Assembly (NCBI GenBank): GCA_018266355.1
Contig: JAFEAP010000002.1
Location: 1 to 64,000, forward strand
Direction of reading: 5' to 3'
From: Bdellovibrionales bacterium
GTDB taxonomy: Bacteria; Bdellovibrionota; UBA1018
Length of the DNA: 64,000 bases
The position numbers and the translations under genes are program-made. Shown piece after piece: positions 1-8,244 of the stretch (position 1 is the first letter of the stretch; the number at the start of each line of letters is the position of its first letter). Under the pieces are notes generated by a model that had not been told where the DNA came from, did no database searches, and worked only from the letters and a program-made list of their open reading frames with translations.

Positions 1-494
1 GGAAGATCCTCGCCGATTTCGTGATGGGCGAAGCGAAGGACATCGCGAAAAAATACATCCGTCCGGAGCACGGGACGACCGAGATGGCGCTCCTCTTCCT
101 GCCCTCCGAAACGCTTTATTTCGAGGTCATCCGGAACGCCGCGCTTTTCGACGAACTCTCGAGGCTGAAAGTCTACCCCGTTTCGCCGAACACGCTCGCG
201 ATGGGACTCCACTCCGTCTCGGTCGCACAAGAATACTACGAGATGGCCCGCGGGGTGGAGAAGACCATCGAAGACGTGAAGAAAGCGCGCCGGAACTTCG
301 AGCACTTCGAGAAGCGCTTCGACGACGTCGGTAAGGGACTTAAGAAGGCCCAAGAGGCCTTCGAAACCGCGAACACTCACCTCACCCGCTTCGAATCGAG
401 CGTTTATCGACTCGTCGGCGAGACGCCGGAGTCCGCAGGCGGCGCGCTGCCGGAAGCGAAGGAAGAACCGCCGACCACCGGCTCGCTCTTCTAA
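1..494 (+). CDS. rmuC: DNA recombination protein RmuC, C-terminal part
   Basis: The gene runs off the left edge; the first complete codon is at position 3, and the GTG at 21 and ATG at 24 are internal. About 164 residues are visible. They match the end of the RmuC core and its C-terminal helical region: the segment ALLFLPSETLYFEVI, then KVYPVSPNTLAMGL, then a long charged coiled coil with VGKGLKKAQEAF, all typical of the family. RmuC has a PD-(D/E)xK-type nuclease-like core and limits DNA inversions and rearrangements in Escherichia coli. The catalytic region would lie partly outside the window, so activity cannot be judged. The acidic proline-containing tail is not conserved in the family. 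Confidence 0.88.
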   Translation, partial: KILADFVMGEAKDIAKKYIRPEHGTTEMALLFLPSETLYFEVIRNAALFDELSRLKVYPVSPNTLAMGLHSVSVAQEYYEMARGVEKTIEDVKKARRNFEHFEKRFDDVGKGLKKAQEAFETANTHLTRFESSVYRLVGETPESAGGALPEAKEEPPTTGSLF

Positions 495-495
495 T

Positions 496-549
496 TAAAA
501 AGGCCGACTCCCTTAACCCTCAGCTCACGCTGGCGGTGGGGAGTCGGCC
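496..549 (-). terminator. Intrinsic terminator of the metalloprotein gene
   Basis: A perfect 11-bp inverted repeat, GGCCGACTCCC at 502-512 and its complement at 539-549, encloses a loop of about 26 nt. On the minus strand it is followed directly by a run of five T (complement of 496-500). It therefore ends transcription of the minus-strand gene that stops at 577. It may also act on rmuC, but the plus-strand side has no T run. Confidence 0.75.
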
Positions 550-576
550 CTTGGTCCAGATTACGTACCGCTAAAC

Positions 577-1599
577 TTAAAACGCCTTCTTGAAGGTGGC
601 GTCGATTTGGTCGATGAACTCGCGGTTGATCCGCTGAACGTCGCCCATTTCGCGCTGAAGGTTCGCCCGGTTGATTCCGCCCGGGAGATTCATCACGCGT
701 TTGATCCGCGCATTCACGTCGGCCATGATCGCGTCGACGGTGGTGGCGGCGAGTTTGCCTTCTTCGTGCTTAATCTGCGGATTCGAGAGGTAGTACTTCC
801 AGATGTGGAAGCGCGCCGGAGCGAGCAGGTCGTGATCGTCCGAAGGATCGACTCCGCGCCACGTACCGAGTTGGTTATGGCGGTCGGCGAAGTCGCGGCT
901 GGTGGCGATCACGCGCGGATCCGAGGTGCGGTTACGCGGACGGCATTTTTCGCTGCTTTTGTTCGGGCAAACCGACGGGGATCCTTCCGGATTCGTCATG
1001 AAGCCCGTCATGTAGAGACCGCGCGCGACGGCGTCCGGCTTCTGCGTGTAGAGCACCGCGATCACGTCCGCGAAGAACTCGTGGTAGGACGAGATGAGCA
1101 AGTCGAGGACTTGCGCCGGCGTTCCGGTGTCGTCGGCGAGTTTGCGTTTGATGATCGCGCGCCACTGAGGCGCGGCCGAGCGAAGGACGGCGTCGAGCAC
1201 GGAGTGGCCGTACTCGTGAGCCCACACCGCGGGCGAGTAAACCGGGTTCTTCGAATAGTTGTCGAGGACGAGCTGATAAGGAACGTTCAGAGAGACGTCC
1301 GACGGGTCGAAGAAGGCGTTATCGAACTTATCCACCATGCGGTAGTGGATCGAAGACGGATACGGCAACGCGCGGCCGAGCATTTGCTGGATGCCGAGCA
1401 CGACTTTCGCGCCGACGTTCACCTTCTTACAATCGATGTTCTTCGCTTCGATGATCTGGCCATTGCCGAGGTCGATGCGCGTTTCGATGGAAGAGAACGG
1501 CCGCGGAATCAAGCCCGGGCAGTCGAGATCGGCCTGCGCGGACGCGACGGCGACGATCGAAGAAAGAGCGAAAAGAACGGTGTTGCGAATCAAGGTCAT
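577..1599 (-). CDS. Exported putative zinc metalloprotein with HEYGH motif
   Basis: The protein has about 340 residues. The ATG at 1599 is preferred over an upstream one because a GGGAG ribosome site lies just before it and the protein then begins with a standard Sec signal peptide (hydrophobic LFALSSIVAVASAQA). The motif AHEYGHSVLDAV near the middle is a classic HExxH zinc-binding helix. A second motif, SSYHEFFADVIAV about 40 residues later, supplies E and D residues such as gluzincin-like proteases use as a third ligand. It is therefore probably a secreted or periplasmic zinc protease, though I recognise no named family. It is a single gene with its own downstream terminator. Substrate unknown. 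Confidence 0.7.
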   Translation of the reverse strand: MTLIRNTVLFALSSIVAVASAQADLDCPGLIPRPFSSIETRIDLGNGQIIEAKNIDCKKVNVGAKVVLGIQQMLGRALPYPSSIHYRMVDKFDNAFFDPSDVSLNVPYQLVLDNYSKNPVYSPAVWAHEYGHSVLDAVLRSAAPQWRAIIKRKLADDTGTPAQVLDLLISSYHEFFADVIAVLYTQKPDAVARGLYMTGFMTNPEGSPSVCPNKSSEKCRPRNRTSDPRVIATSRDFADRHNQLGTWRGVDPSDDHDLLAPARFHIWKYYLSNPQIKHEEGKLAATTVDAIMADVNARIKRVMNLPGGINRANLQREMGDVQRINREFIDQIDATFKKAF

Positions 1600-1724
1600 G
1601 AAAAACTCCCGGCGGACCTTGTAGCGAAACGCGATACGGCGCACAAGCGGGGTGAGTCACTTTTTCTGATAAAAGTTCAGTATTATTTCCGATAATGACG
1701 CATCCGGCCAGCGCGCCCTCGCTT

Positions 1725-2789
1725 TTAGAGGAGTCTCGCGAGCTCCGCGACGAATGCCCGAACGTCCGACTCGGATGTTTGGAAGGAGGTCATCCACCGA
1801 ACGACGACGAAGCCGTTTTCGGCTTCGGATTCGTCCCAGGTGTAAAACGAGAACTTCGATTGGAGCGGAGAAACGATCTTTTTCGGCACGCGCACGAAGA
1901 GCGCATTCGCTTGGACTTCCTGGGTGAGGGTCAGTCCCGATTTCGCGAGCTTCGCGACTTCGGAAAGCAAGAGGCTCGCCATGGCGTTCGCGTGCGTGGC
2001 GTTCCGGCGCCAGAGCTCCTTCCCTTTCCCCCCGTCGAAGAGCGCGAGGAGCTGGGTCGAGAAGAACCGCATCTTCGATGCGAGCTGCATCGACTGTTTG
2101 TGCGTGTATCGAAGGTCCTCGCCGTAGTCGCGAACGAACCGCTCGCTCAATCCGATCACGGCTTCGACGCCGAGAAGACCGTTCTTCGTCCCGCCGAACG
2201 AGAGCACGTCGACGCCTACGTCGGTGGTGCATTCCTTGAGCGAGCACCCGAGGGAAACCGCGGCGTTCGCGAGCCGCGCGCCGTCGACATGAAAGAGTAG
2301 CCCTTCGGCGCGCGCGAAGTCGCCGAGCGCCTTCAGCTCCGCGATCGAATAAACGGTGCCGAGTTCGGTCGAGTTCGTGATCGAGATCATCCGCGGCTGG
2401 ATCGCGTGGGTATCGCCCCGGCGCGCGAGTTTCTCGCGGATCTTCGCGGGCGTGAGTTTCTGGTCCTTCGTCGGCACGGTGAGGAGCTTGAATCCGCCCA
2501 CGCGTTCGGGCGCCCCGCACTCGTCGACGTCGACGTGGGATTTCTCGGCGACGATCGCGCCTTCGTAGCGTTTCAGGCACGACGCATACGCGACGACGTT
2601 CGCGCCGGTGCCGTTGAAGACCGGCACGCCGATCGCGTGCGGACCGAACTCGGATTTCAGCGTCCCGCGGAGCATCTCCGTCCACGGATCCCCGCCGTAC
2701 GCCGGAGTGAAACCGGAGTTCGCCGCCGCGATGGCCTCGATCACGAGGGGATGGATCCCGGCGTGGTTATCCGAGCCGAAGGAGATCAT
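1725..2789 (-). CDS. ltaE: Low-specificity L-threonine aldolase family PLP enzyme
   Basis: The protein has 354 residues, the usual length for the beta-eliminating lyase/threonine aldolase family (PLP fold type I). These enzymes cleave L-threonine or allo-threonine to glycine and acetaldehyde. Visible signatures are the N-terminal SDNHAGIHP, the FNGTGANV segment near residue 60, the HVDGARLANA motif near 167-176 (Asp contacts the PLP ring), and SFGGTKNG with K202 as the predicted Schiff-base lysine. The start overlaps the stop of the upstream SIS gene by ATGA, which indicates translational coupling. Together with the M20 dipeptidase gene further upstream it forms one minus-strand operon. The substrate could be another beta-hydroxy amino acid. 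Confidence 0.88.
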   Translation of the reverse strand: MISFGSDNHAGIHPLVIEAIAAANSGFTPAYGGDPWTEMLRGTLKSEFGPHAIGVPVFNGTGANVVAYASCLKRYEGAIVAEKSHVDVDECGAPERVGGFKLLTVPTKDQKLTPAKIREKLARRGDTHAIQPRMISITNSTELGTVYSIAELKALGDFARAEGLLFHVDGARLANAAVSLGCSLKECTTDVGVDVLSFGGTKNGLLGVEAVIGLSERFVRDYGEDLRYTHKQSMQLASKMRFFSTQLLALFDGGKGKELWRRNATHANAMASLLLSEVAKLAKSGLTLTQEVQANALFVRVPKKIVSPLQSKFSFYTWDESEAENGFVVVRWMTSFQTSESDVRAFVAELARLL

Positions 2790-3787
2790 GCGCGTTCGGA
2801 GCCGGTCGCCATCGGCGATCCGCTAGACGACTCGGGCCGGAGATTCAGATCCGGATCGACGCCGTTGTTCAGCGCGGTCGCGAGCGCCATCCACTGGAGC
2901 TCGAGGAGCGCGGGCATCCACGCGAGCGGGCTCGATCCGAAGACGCCGATTTGGTGCGAGGATTTGATCTGGTCGTTCCGCGGATCCTTCGGCAGCGAGA
3001 TGTGCCAAACGGAATCCTTATCGGTCGAGGAGAACATCGGGCCGTGGAAGAATTCTTCCGAGCCGAACGCGCGCACCGGGAGGCGCGCCATTTCCATCAG
3101 CTTCAGCGCGCCTTCGCGGGCGAGCCACTCGCCTTCCCACTCGCCGACGAGGATCTGCGGGCCCTTTCCGGCGCGGCGGCGGCAGAGGTCGAGCGACGGC
3201 GTCGGAAGCGACTGGAGCGCTTCCCACTCCTCGACGCATTTATCGCCGAGCAGGAGCGAGGTCACTGCGCAGATCGCGCCGGTGACGGCCGCGGTGTGCG
3301 GCTCGACGCGTTCGAGCGGCGTGGTCGGGAGCAGATACTGCGCGCAGAGGTGCTGCTCGACGCCTTGGGCGGAGACTTGGACGGTGAAGGCGCCGAGGCG
3401 ATCGGCGAGTTCGAGCGCCTGGATCGTCGGGCCGCCGCTCGCGCGGTGGGTGAACGCGAAGACCCAATCCCCTTTTCCGGGCTGGGCGTCGAGGCCGACG
3501 TGGGTCGAGGGGCACGCGATGATCGGGACGCGGCGGCGGGTGCGGTCGCGTTTCAGCGTGAGCTGACAGAGCTTCGCGGCGATGTACGAGGAGCCGAGCC
3601 CGAAGAAGAGGATCCGCTTCGGTCCGCCGTGCGGGAAGTCGCGCGACTCGAGCGTCGAAACGCGGGTGGCGATCTCTCGCCACTGGTTCTTCTGCGCGCG
3701 CATCGTCTGTTCGACGACGGTCATGCCGGCAGTATCCGAATCCGAGTCTGAATCTGTAACGTTACGGTTTAGGTTTTCGGTGGTCAT
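2786..3787 (-). CDS. SIS-domain sugar-phosphate isomerase-like protein
   Basis: The protein has 333 residues. The ATG at 3787 is chosen because AAGGA lies 5 nt upstream; the open frame continues further 5' but overlaps the M20 gene and is not used. It resembles the two tandem SIS domains of the GlmS C-terminal half or AgaS/FrlB deglycases, with FFGLGSSYIAAK as the phospho-sugar loop, FTHRASGGPTIQAL as the second loop, and FGSEEFFHGPMFS in the second domain, close to the GlmS-type EFxHGP signature. There is no glutaminase domain. The reaction is probably isomerisation or deamination of a (amino)sugar phosphate; the exact substrate is not visible. The first 21 residues are Asp/Ser-rich and probably disordered. 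It ends in an ATGA overlap with the aldolase gene. Confidence 0.8.
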   Translation of the reverse strand: MTTENLNRNVTDSDSDSDTAGMTVVEQTMRAQKNQWREIATRVSTLESRDFPHGGPKRILFFGLGSSYIAAKLCQLTLKRDRTRRRVPIIACPSTHVGLDAQPGKGDWVFAFTHRASGGPTIQALELADRLGAFTVQVSAQGVEQHLCAQYLLPTTPLERVEPHTAAVTGAICAVTSLLLGDKCVEEWEALQSLPTPSLDLCRRRAGKGPQILVGEWEGEWLAREGALKLMEMARLPVRAFGSEEFFHGPMFSSTDKDSVWHISLPKDPRNDQIKSSHQIGVFGSSPLAWMPALLELQWMALATALNNGVDPDLNLRPESSSGSPMATGSERA

Positions 3788-3795
3788 AGTTTTCC

Positions 3796-5220
3796 TTATT
3801 TGCGGAGGCGCTCGGCGAGTTCCGCGAAGAGGTGCACCTGCGAGACGCAGGCCTTGCGGAGGTCGCTCACGAGTAAACTCTCGTTTTCGCCGTGGGCGTT
3901 CGTGTACGGATCTTCGACGCCGATGAGGAGCGCGGGCGCACCGCCTAACGCTTCCGCGAACGGCTTCACGAACGGGATCGAGCCGCCACAACCGATCATG
4001 AGCGGCTCTTCGCCGTAGCCCTTCTTCATCGACGAGCGCGCGGCTTCGAACGCCGGGCCCGTCGGATCGATTGCCCAAGCCCCCCCGCCGTGCGGGTCGC
4101 CGCCCTTGAGCTCGACCTCGAGTCCCCAGGGGCACGCAGCCTTCAAGTGTTTCTTCAAGAGTTCGGTCGTCTTCACCGGATCCATTCCGGGAGCCGTCCG
4201 GATCGTCACGCGCGCCCAGGCGGCGTCGTTGATGATGTTCGCGGGCGATTTGCGGGACGAGGCTTGGATCGCGGTCACCGTCAGGGACGGAAACCGCCAG
4301 AGCTGGGCGATCGGGTTCGGACCTTCGGGAAGGAGCTTCGCGCCGGTCACCATCCCGACTTGTTCGCGGAAGAGCTTCTCCTCGAACGGGATCTTCTTCA
4401 TGTTCGCGACTTCGGTTTCCGTGAGCGGCGTCACCATCTCGCGGATTCCGGGCACGGCGATGCGGCCGTCGGCATCGACGAGGGTCGCGAGCATCTTCGA
4501 GAGCGCCATCACCGGATCGGGCACCGGGCCGCCCCACATCCCGGAGTGGACCGATTTCGTGAGCGCGCGGACTTCGACGTCGACGCCGATGAGACCGCGG
4601 AGCGCGACGGTCAGCGCCGGCCGGCCGCAGTCGAAATTCGCGGTGTCGGTGAGGATGATCACGTCGGCTTGGAGCTTTTTCGCGTACTTCTTCAGGAACC
4701 CCTCGAGGTGGCCGGAACCGATTTCTTCCTCGCCTTCGATCACGACTTTCAGGTTGATCGGGCACTTTCCCGCCGTTTTCAGGAACGCATCGAGCGCGGC
4801 GGCGTGGACGAGAATGCCCGCCTTATCGTCGGCGGTGCCGCGACCATAGAGGCGATCGCCGCCCGGGCCTTTCTTCATCGTCGGCTCGAAAGGCGGCGTC
4901 TGCCAGAGTTCTTCACGGCCGGCGGGCTGGACGTCGTGGTGCGCGTAGAGCACCGCGGTCGGCGCGTTCGGGCCGGCCTTCAGCCACTCGCCGTAGACGT
5001 ACGGATGCGCGTCCTCGAAAGGGAGCACTTCGACGTTCTCGAAGCCGACTTTCTTCAGCAGCGTCGCCGTCGCGTCGGCGCTCTTCTTTACGTTCGCGGG
5101 ATCGAAGCCTTCGAACGATACGCTCGGGATACGCGCTAAGGTCTTGAGTTCATCGAGGTATCGGTCGAAATTTTTCGCGAGAAAAAGCTCTGCGTCTGAA
5201 GGGTTCATAGAAGCTGTCAT
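3796..5220 (-). CDS. M20-family metallodipeptidase
   Basis: The protein has 474 residues, typical of CNDP/PepV-like M20 dipeptidases. Co-catalytic zinc ligands and catalytic residues are all in place: AHHDVQP at 93-99 (His and Asp), GRGTADDKAG near 127-136 (bridging Asp), EGEEEIGS near 162-169 (general base Glu and Glu ligand), DTANFDCGRP (Asp) and the final His in PYTNAHGENESL. No signal peptide is seen, so it should be cytosolic and hydrolyse dipeptides. The start ATG at 5220 is followed by a second ATG at 5208; neither has a strong ribosome site. The SIS gene begins 8 nt after the stop, so the two are probably cotranscribed. The divergent exonuclease gene begins 40 nt away. Confidence 0.9.
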   Translation of the reverse strand: MTASMNPSDAELFLAKNFDRYLDELKTLARIPSVSFEGFDPANVKKSADATATLLKKVGFENVEVLPFEDAHPYVYGEWLKAGPNAPTAVLYAHHDVQPAGREELWQTPPFEPTMKKGPGGDRLYGRGTADDKAGILVHAAALDAFLKTAGKCPINLKVVIEGEEEIGSGHLEGFLKKYAKKLQADVIILTDTANFDCGRPALTVALRGLIGVDVEVRALTKSVHSGMWGGPVPDPVMALSKMLATLVDADGRIAVPGIREMVTPLTETEVANMKKIPFEEKLFREQVGMVTGAKLLPEGPNPIAQLWRFPSLTVTAIQASSRKSPANIINDAAWARVTIRTAPGMDPVKTTELLKKHLKAACPWGLEVELKGGDPHGGGAWAIDPTGPAFEAARSSMKKGYGEEPLMIGCGGSIPFVKPFAEALGGAPALLIGVEDPYTNAHGENESLLVSDLRKACVSQVHLFAELAERLRK

Positions 5221-5260
5221 ATTGACAAGAAACCCCCCCGGGAGCAAAGGTGATTCCCGC

Positions 5261-5923
5261 ATGGCCGCCGCCGGAAACGCCGCTACGACGACTCGCATTA
5301 AGCTCGCCCCTTCCTATTGGAAACACGGCTACGCCGTCCCGTTTTCGGAAGACGTGAGCCCGTCGAGTCTCTTCCTGAAGCATCGGCATTTCCTCGTACT
5401 CGATCTCGAAACTCCGCGTCTCGTCGACGAAGTCGGCGGATGGGATCACATCGACAAACTCGGCGTCTCGGTCGCTTGCGTCTACGACTCGAAGACAGAT
5501 CAGTTCCACTCCTTCCTCGAGAACGAACTCGGGAAGCTCATCGAGCTCTGCGAAGACCGCCTCGTCGTCGGTTACAATATCCGCGGATTCGACTTACCCG
5601 TCCTCGTTCCTTACGGCCTCGAAATGAAGGGCCTCGACGTGTTCGACCTCATGTACGACCTCGAGGCCCTCACTCGGCAGCGGTTCCTGAAACTCGAGCA
5701 CGTCGCGCGCGGCACGCTCGGCTCGGGAAAGAGCGCCGACGGCCTCAAAGCCGTCGAATGGTGGAAGGCCGGCGAAGTCCAGAAGGTCATCGACTACTGC
5801 ATGCAGGACGTTCGGGTCACCCGCGATGTCTTCCAGTTCGGCCGCCAGAACGGGTTCGTAAAGATCCAGCGCGCGGAAGCGAGCGATAGCCCCGTCGCCC
5901 AAGTCCCGGTTCAGTGGAACTGA
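5261..5923 (+). CDS. DEDDy-type 3'-5' exonuclease (RNase H-like fold)
   Basis: The protein has 220 residues. The ATG at 5261 follows an AAAGG site. The four metal-binding positions of the DEDDy group can be placed: D48 and E50 in VLDLET, D111 in YNIRGFD, and Y179 with D183 in DYCMQD. This arrangement is that of the RNase_H_2/YprB-like predicted exonucleases, which are often fused to helicases; here the domain stands alone. The substrate could be DNA or RNA ends. It is transcribed divergently from the dipeptidase operon from a shared short intergenic region. A strong hairpin with a T run lies about 230 nt downstream. Confidence 0.78.
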   Translation: MAAAGNAATTTRIKLAPSYWKHGYAVPFSEDVSPSSLFLKHRHFLVLDLETPRLVDEVGGWDHIDKLGVSVACVYDSKTDQFHSFLENELGKLIELCEDRLVVGYNIRGFDLPVLVPYGLEMKGLDVFDLMYDLEALTRQRFLKLEHVARGTLGSGKSADGLKAVEWWKAGEVQKVIDYCMQDVRVTRDVFQFGRQNGFVKIQRAEASDSPVAQVPVQWN

Positions 5924-6217
5924 TTCCCTCTCCGACCGAATCAGTATTTCCGATCGGTCCTCATAAGCGCAATCCGAGTTTGCCGCACCGCAAACTTCCG
6001 CTCCTCGCTCGACTCATCCACGGGAAAGCCTGAAAAATCGTGCTTCCGCGGAAATGTGGATCGCGCGTGAATTTATTTTTAGGCGGCCGCTTGCCAGAAT
6101 TTCCTAAAGCCCCCAGACTTTTAAGTATCCAGGGACGGGATGAGCGAATAAACCCATGGAAGGGTTTTTTTTCTTCTCCGGCACGAAGTCGGAAGAACCG
6201 CCAACCCCGAGCCCCCG
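5924..6217. other. Intergenic region with hairpins, no gene recognised
   Basis: This 294-nt gap separates the exonuclease stop from the nucleotidase start. It contains a 7-bp hairpin (AGTTTGC at 5977-5983 with its complement at 5990-5996) and, near its end, a T-tailed hairpin described separately. I see no convincing open frame with a ribosome site and recognise no known riboswitch fold. It could hold a small RNA or a long 3' untranslated region. Confidence 0.4.
6150..6173 (+). terminator. T-tailed hairpin upstream of the nucleotidase gene
   Basis: The stem AAACCC/GGGTTT with loop ATGGAA is followed directly by a run of T (eight in a row counting the stem), a good Rho-independent terminator shape on the plus strand. 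It ends only 45 nt before the nucleotidase ATG and about 230 nt after the exonuclease stop. It is either the end of the exonuclease transcript or an attenuator/terminator of an RNA made in this gap. Confidence 0.65.
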
Positions 6218-8188
6218 ATGAAAACGACCTCTATTCGTAGTCGATCCCGTCACGCGATCGCCCCGCTGCTGCTTTTTCTCGCCGGTTGCGCCTCGCTCAC
6301 CTCCCAGAACGACGAAGTCGTTCCCTTCGAGAACTCGGGGAACCTCGAGACCGTCGTCGTCCTCGGCACGAACGACATCCATGGCGCCCTCGCACCGGCG
6401 GAACTGAAAACGAAGGATCCGACGCCGATCGAATATGAAAAGGGCGGCGCCGCGATCTTCGCTTCCCACGTGCGCATCCTGCGCCAGCAGTACGGCGATC
6501 ACCTCCTCCTCCTCGACGCCGGCGACGAATTCCAAGGCTCGATCGATTCGAACCTCGAAGAGGGCCGCCCGATGGTGCGGTTCTTCAACCAGCTCGGCTA
6601 CAACGCCGCCGCGATCGGGAACCACGAGTTCGATTTCGGACCGGAGGGTTCGCTCGGCTCCTACGATCCCGCGACTTCGAAGGGCCTGGACCTCCGCGGG
6701 ACGCTGAAGGCCCGCATCCGCGAAGCGAACTATCCCTACCTCGCCGCGAACATCTACACGAAGAAGGGCGAATTCCCCGGAATCCCGGGCACGAAAGCTT
6801 CGACGATCGTCCGGGCCGGAAAACTCCGCGTCGGAATCATCGGCCTCACCACGCTCGACACGCCGACGACCACGCGGCCCGCGTTCGCGGCCGACCTCGA
6901 ATTCCGCGACATGGCGAAGACCGCGATCGCCGAATCGAAGAAGCTTCGCGAGGACGGCGCCGATATCGTCGTCGTCGTCACGCACTCGGGCGTGTTCTGC
7001 AATATCCCGATGGCGGCGGACCGCACGCCGCGCCCGGGCCTCGTGCGCTCGGAAACCGATTTCCAAACCGGCTGCGAGTCGAACCACGAAGTCCCCGAAC
7101 TTCTCCGGCGCGTCCCGAAGGGGACGATCGACGCCGTCGTCTCCGGCCACACCCATTCGCTCGTCCACCACTGGATCGAGGGCGTGCCGGTGATCCAAGC
7201 GGGCACGCAGGACGTTTACTATAATCTCATCTACCTCACCTACGACTGGTCGGCGAAGAAGCTCCGCACGGAGAAGACCCGAATCGAAGGTCCGATCCCG
7301 ATATGCCCGAAAGTCTTCGCGAACCAGCGGAACTGCAACGGCGACCAAGCTGCTCCCGAGAAGGGCCGCGGCGATCTCGTGGCCGCGAAACTCCGCGGCG
7401 TCACGATCGGCCCGGACTCGGCGATGGAATCCGTGCTCGCTCCGACGTTCGCGCACACCGAAGCGAAGAAACGTGAAGTCGTCGGAAAGGCGGCGCAACC
7501 CGTTCCGCACATCAAGGAGCGCGAGTCGCCGCTCGGCGATTTCGTCGCCGATTCGATCCGCGAATCGCTCGGAACCCAGATCGCGATCATGAACCCGGGC
7601 GGGATCCGCGCGGACTGGGAATCGGGCGAAATCCATTACGCCGACGTCTTCAAGACGCTGCCCTTCGATAACTACCTCTCGAAGCTCACGCTCACGGGGA
7701 AAGAGCTCCGGCGCCTCGTCCGCATCACGAACGCGGGCGCGCGAGGATTCTTCTCCACGTCGGGTCTCGTCGTCCGCGCGATCCGGCGCGAGGACGAGCC
7801 GTACTCGAGCGACCTCGACGGAAACGGGAAGATCGAACCGTGGGAGCTCGACCGTCTGATCGACGTCACGCTCGCCGACGGCACGCCGATCGAAGACGGG
7901 AAGACCTACACCGTCGGGACGCTCGATTTCCTCGTCTCCGGCGGGGACTCTCTCGGCTGGTTCATGAATCAGCTTCCGAAAGACCGCGTCGTGATGGTCG
8001 CCGGTCCCGTGCTTCGCGACGCCGTGATCGCCCACCTCGGGAAGGTCACGGCCGCTCAGCCCGAAGGGATCAATAGCGACGCCCATCCGATCGTCGACCC
8101 GAACCGCCCGCGCTTGATCCTCGAAAGGCGGGTCGAGAAGAAGCGTCAAAAATCTTCCGGTCATCGGCGGCGGCGGAAACGCCATTAA
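6218..8188 (+). CDS. Lipoprotein 5'-nucleotidase/2',3'-cyclic phosphodiesterase family
   Basis: The protein has 656 residues. It starts with a type II signal peptide with lipobox LAGC and Cys24 as the lipid-bearing residue. The N-terminal calcineurin-like metallophosphatase domain shows TNDIHG near 51, DAGDEFQG, GNHEFDFGP and SGHTHS, which supply the two-metal site. The C-terminal 5'-nucleotidase domain shows NPGGIRADW and LPFDNYLSKLTLTG, the latter near the substrate-binding region. This is the UshA/CpdB architecture, so it probably dephosphorylates nucleotides in the periplasm or at the outer membrane for phosphate and nucleoside uptake. The C-terminus is strongly basic (KKRQKSSGHRRRRKRH), which is unusual and might bind membrane or nucleic acid. 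Confidence 0.88.
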   Translation: MKTTSIRSRSRHAIAPLLLFLAGCASLTSQNDEVVPFENSGNLETVVVLGTNDIHGALAPAELKTKDPTPIEYEKGGAAIFASHVRILRQQYGDHLLLLDAGDEFQGSIDSNLEEGRPMVRFFNQLGYNAAAIGNHEFDFGPEGSLGSYDPATSKGLDLRGTLKARIREANYPYLAANIYTKKGEFPGIPGTKASTIVRAGKLRVGIIGLTTLDTPTTTRPAFAADLEFRDMAKTAIAESKKLREDGADIVVVVTHSGVFCNIPMAADRTPRPGLVRSETDFQTGCESNHEVPELLRRVPKGTIDAVVSGHTHSLVHHWIEGVPVIQAGTQDVYYNLIYLTYDWSAKKLRTEKTRIEGPIPICPKVFANQRNCNGDQAAPEKGRGDLVAAKLRGVTIGPDSAMESVLAPTFAHTEAKKREVVGKAAQPVPHIKERESPLGDFVADSIRESLGTQIAIMNPGGIRADWESGEIHYADVFKTLPFDNYLSKLTLTGKELRRLVRITNAGARGFFSTSGLVVRAIRREDEPYSSDLDGNGKIEPWELDRLIDVTLADGTPIEDGKTYTVGTLDFLVSGGDSLGWFMNQLPKDRVVMVAGPVLRDAVIAHLGKVTAAQPEGINSDAHPIVDPNRPRLILERRVEKKRQKSSGHRRRRKRH

Positions 8189-8244
8189 GCGGCGCGCACG
8201 CGCTGTTCTAGCGGAAAAACCCGCCCTCCGGTTACACTTAAGGC

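Noticed and set aside
607..1695. Long plus-strand open frame opposite the metalloprotein gene
   Set aside because: It is the mirror frame of a GC-rich gene, Arg/Asp/Val-rich without domain signal, and the opposite strand has a signal peptide and HExxH motif.
3788..4765. 5' extension of the SIS frame into the dipeptidase gene
   Set aside because: The extension overlaps a complete M20 gene and is Arg-rich; the ATG at 3787 has a proper ribosome site.
5924..6217. Known riboswitch before the nucleotidase gene
   Set aside because: No conserved core of a riboswitch class familiar to me could be placed.
6104..8185. 693-codon minus-strand frame opposite the nucleotidase
   Set aside because: Highly charged shadow frame; the plus strand encodes all 5'-nucleotidase motifs.
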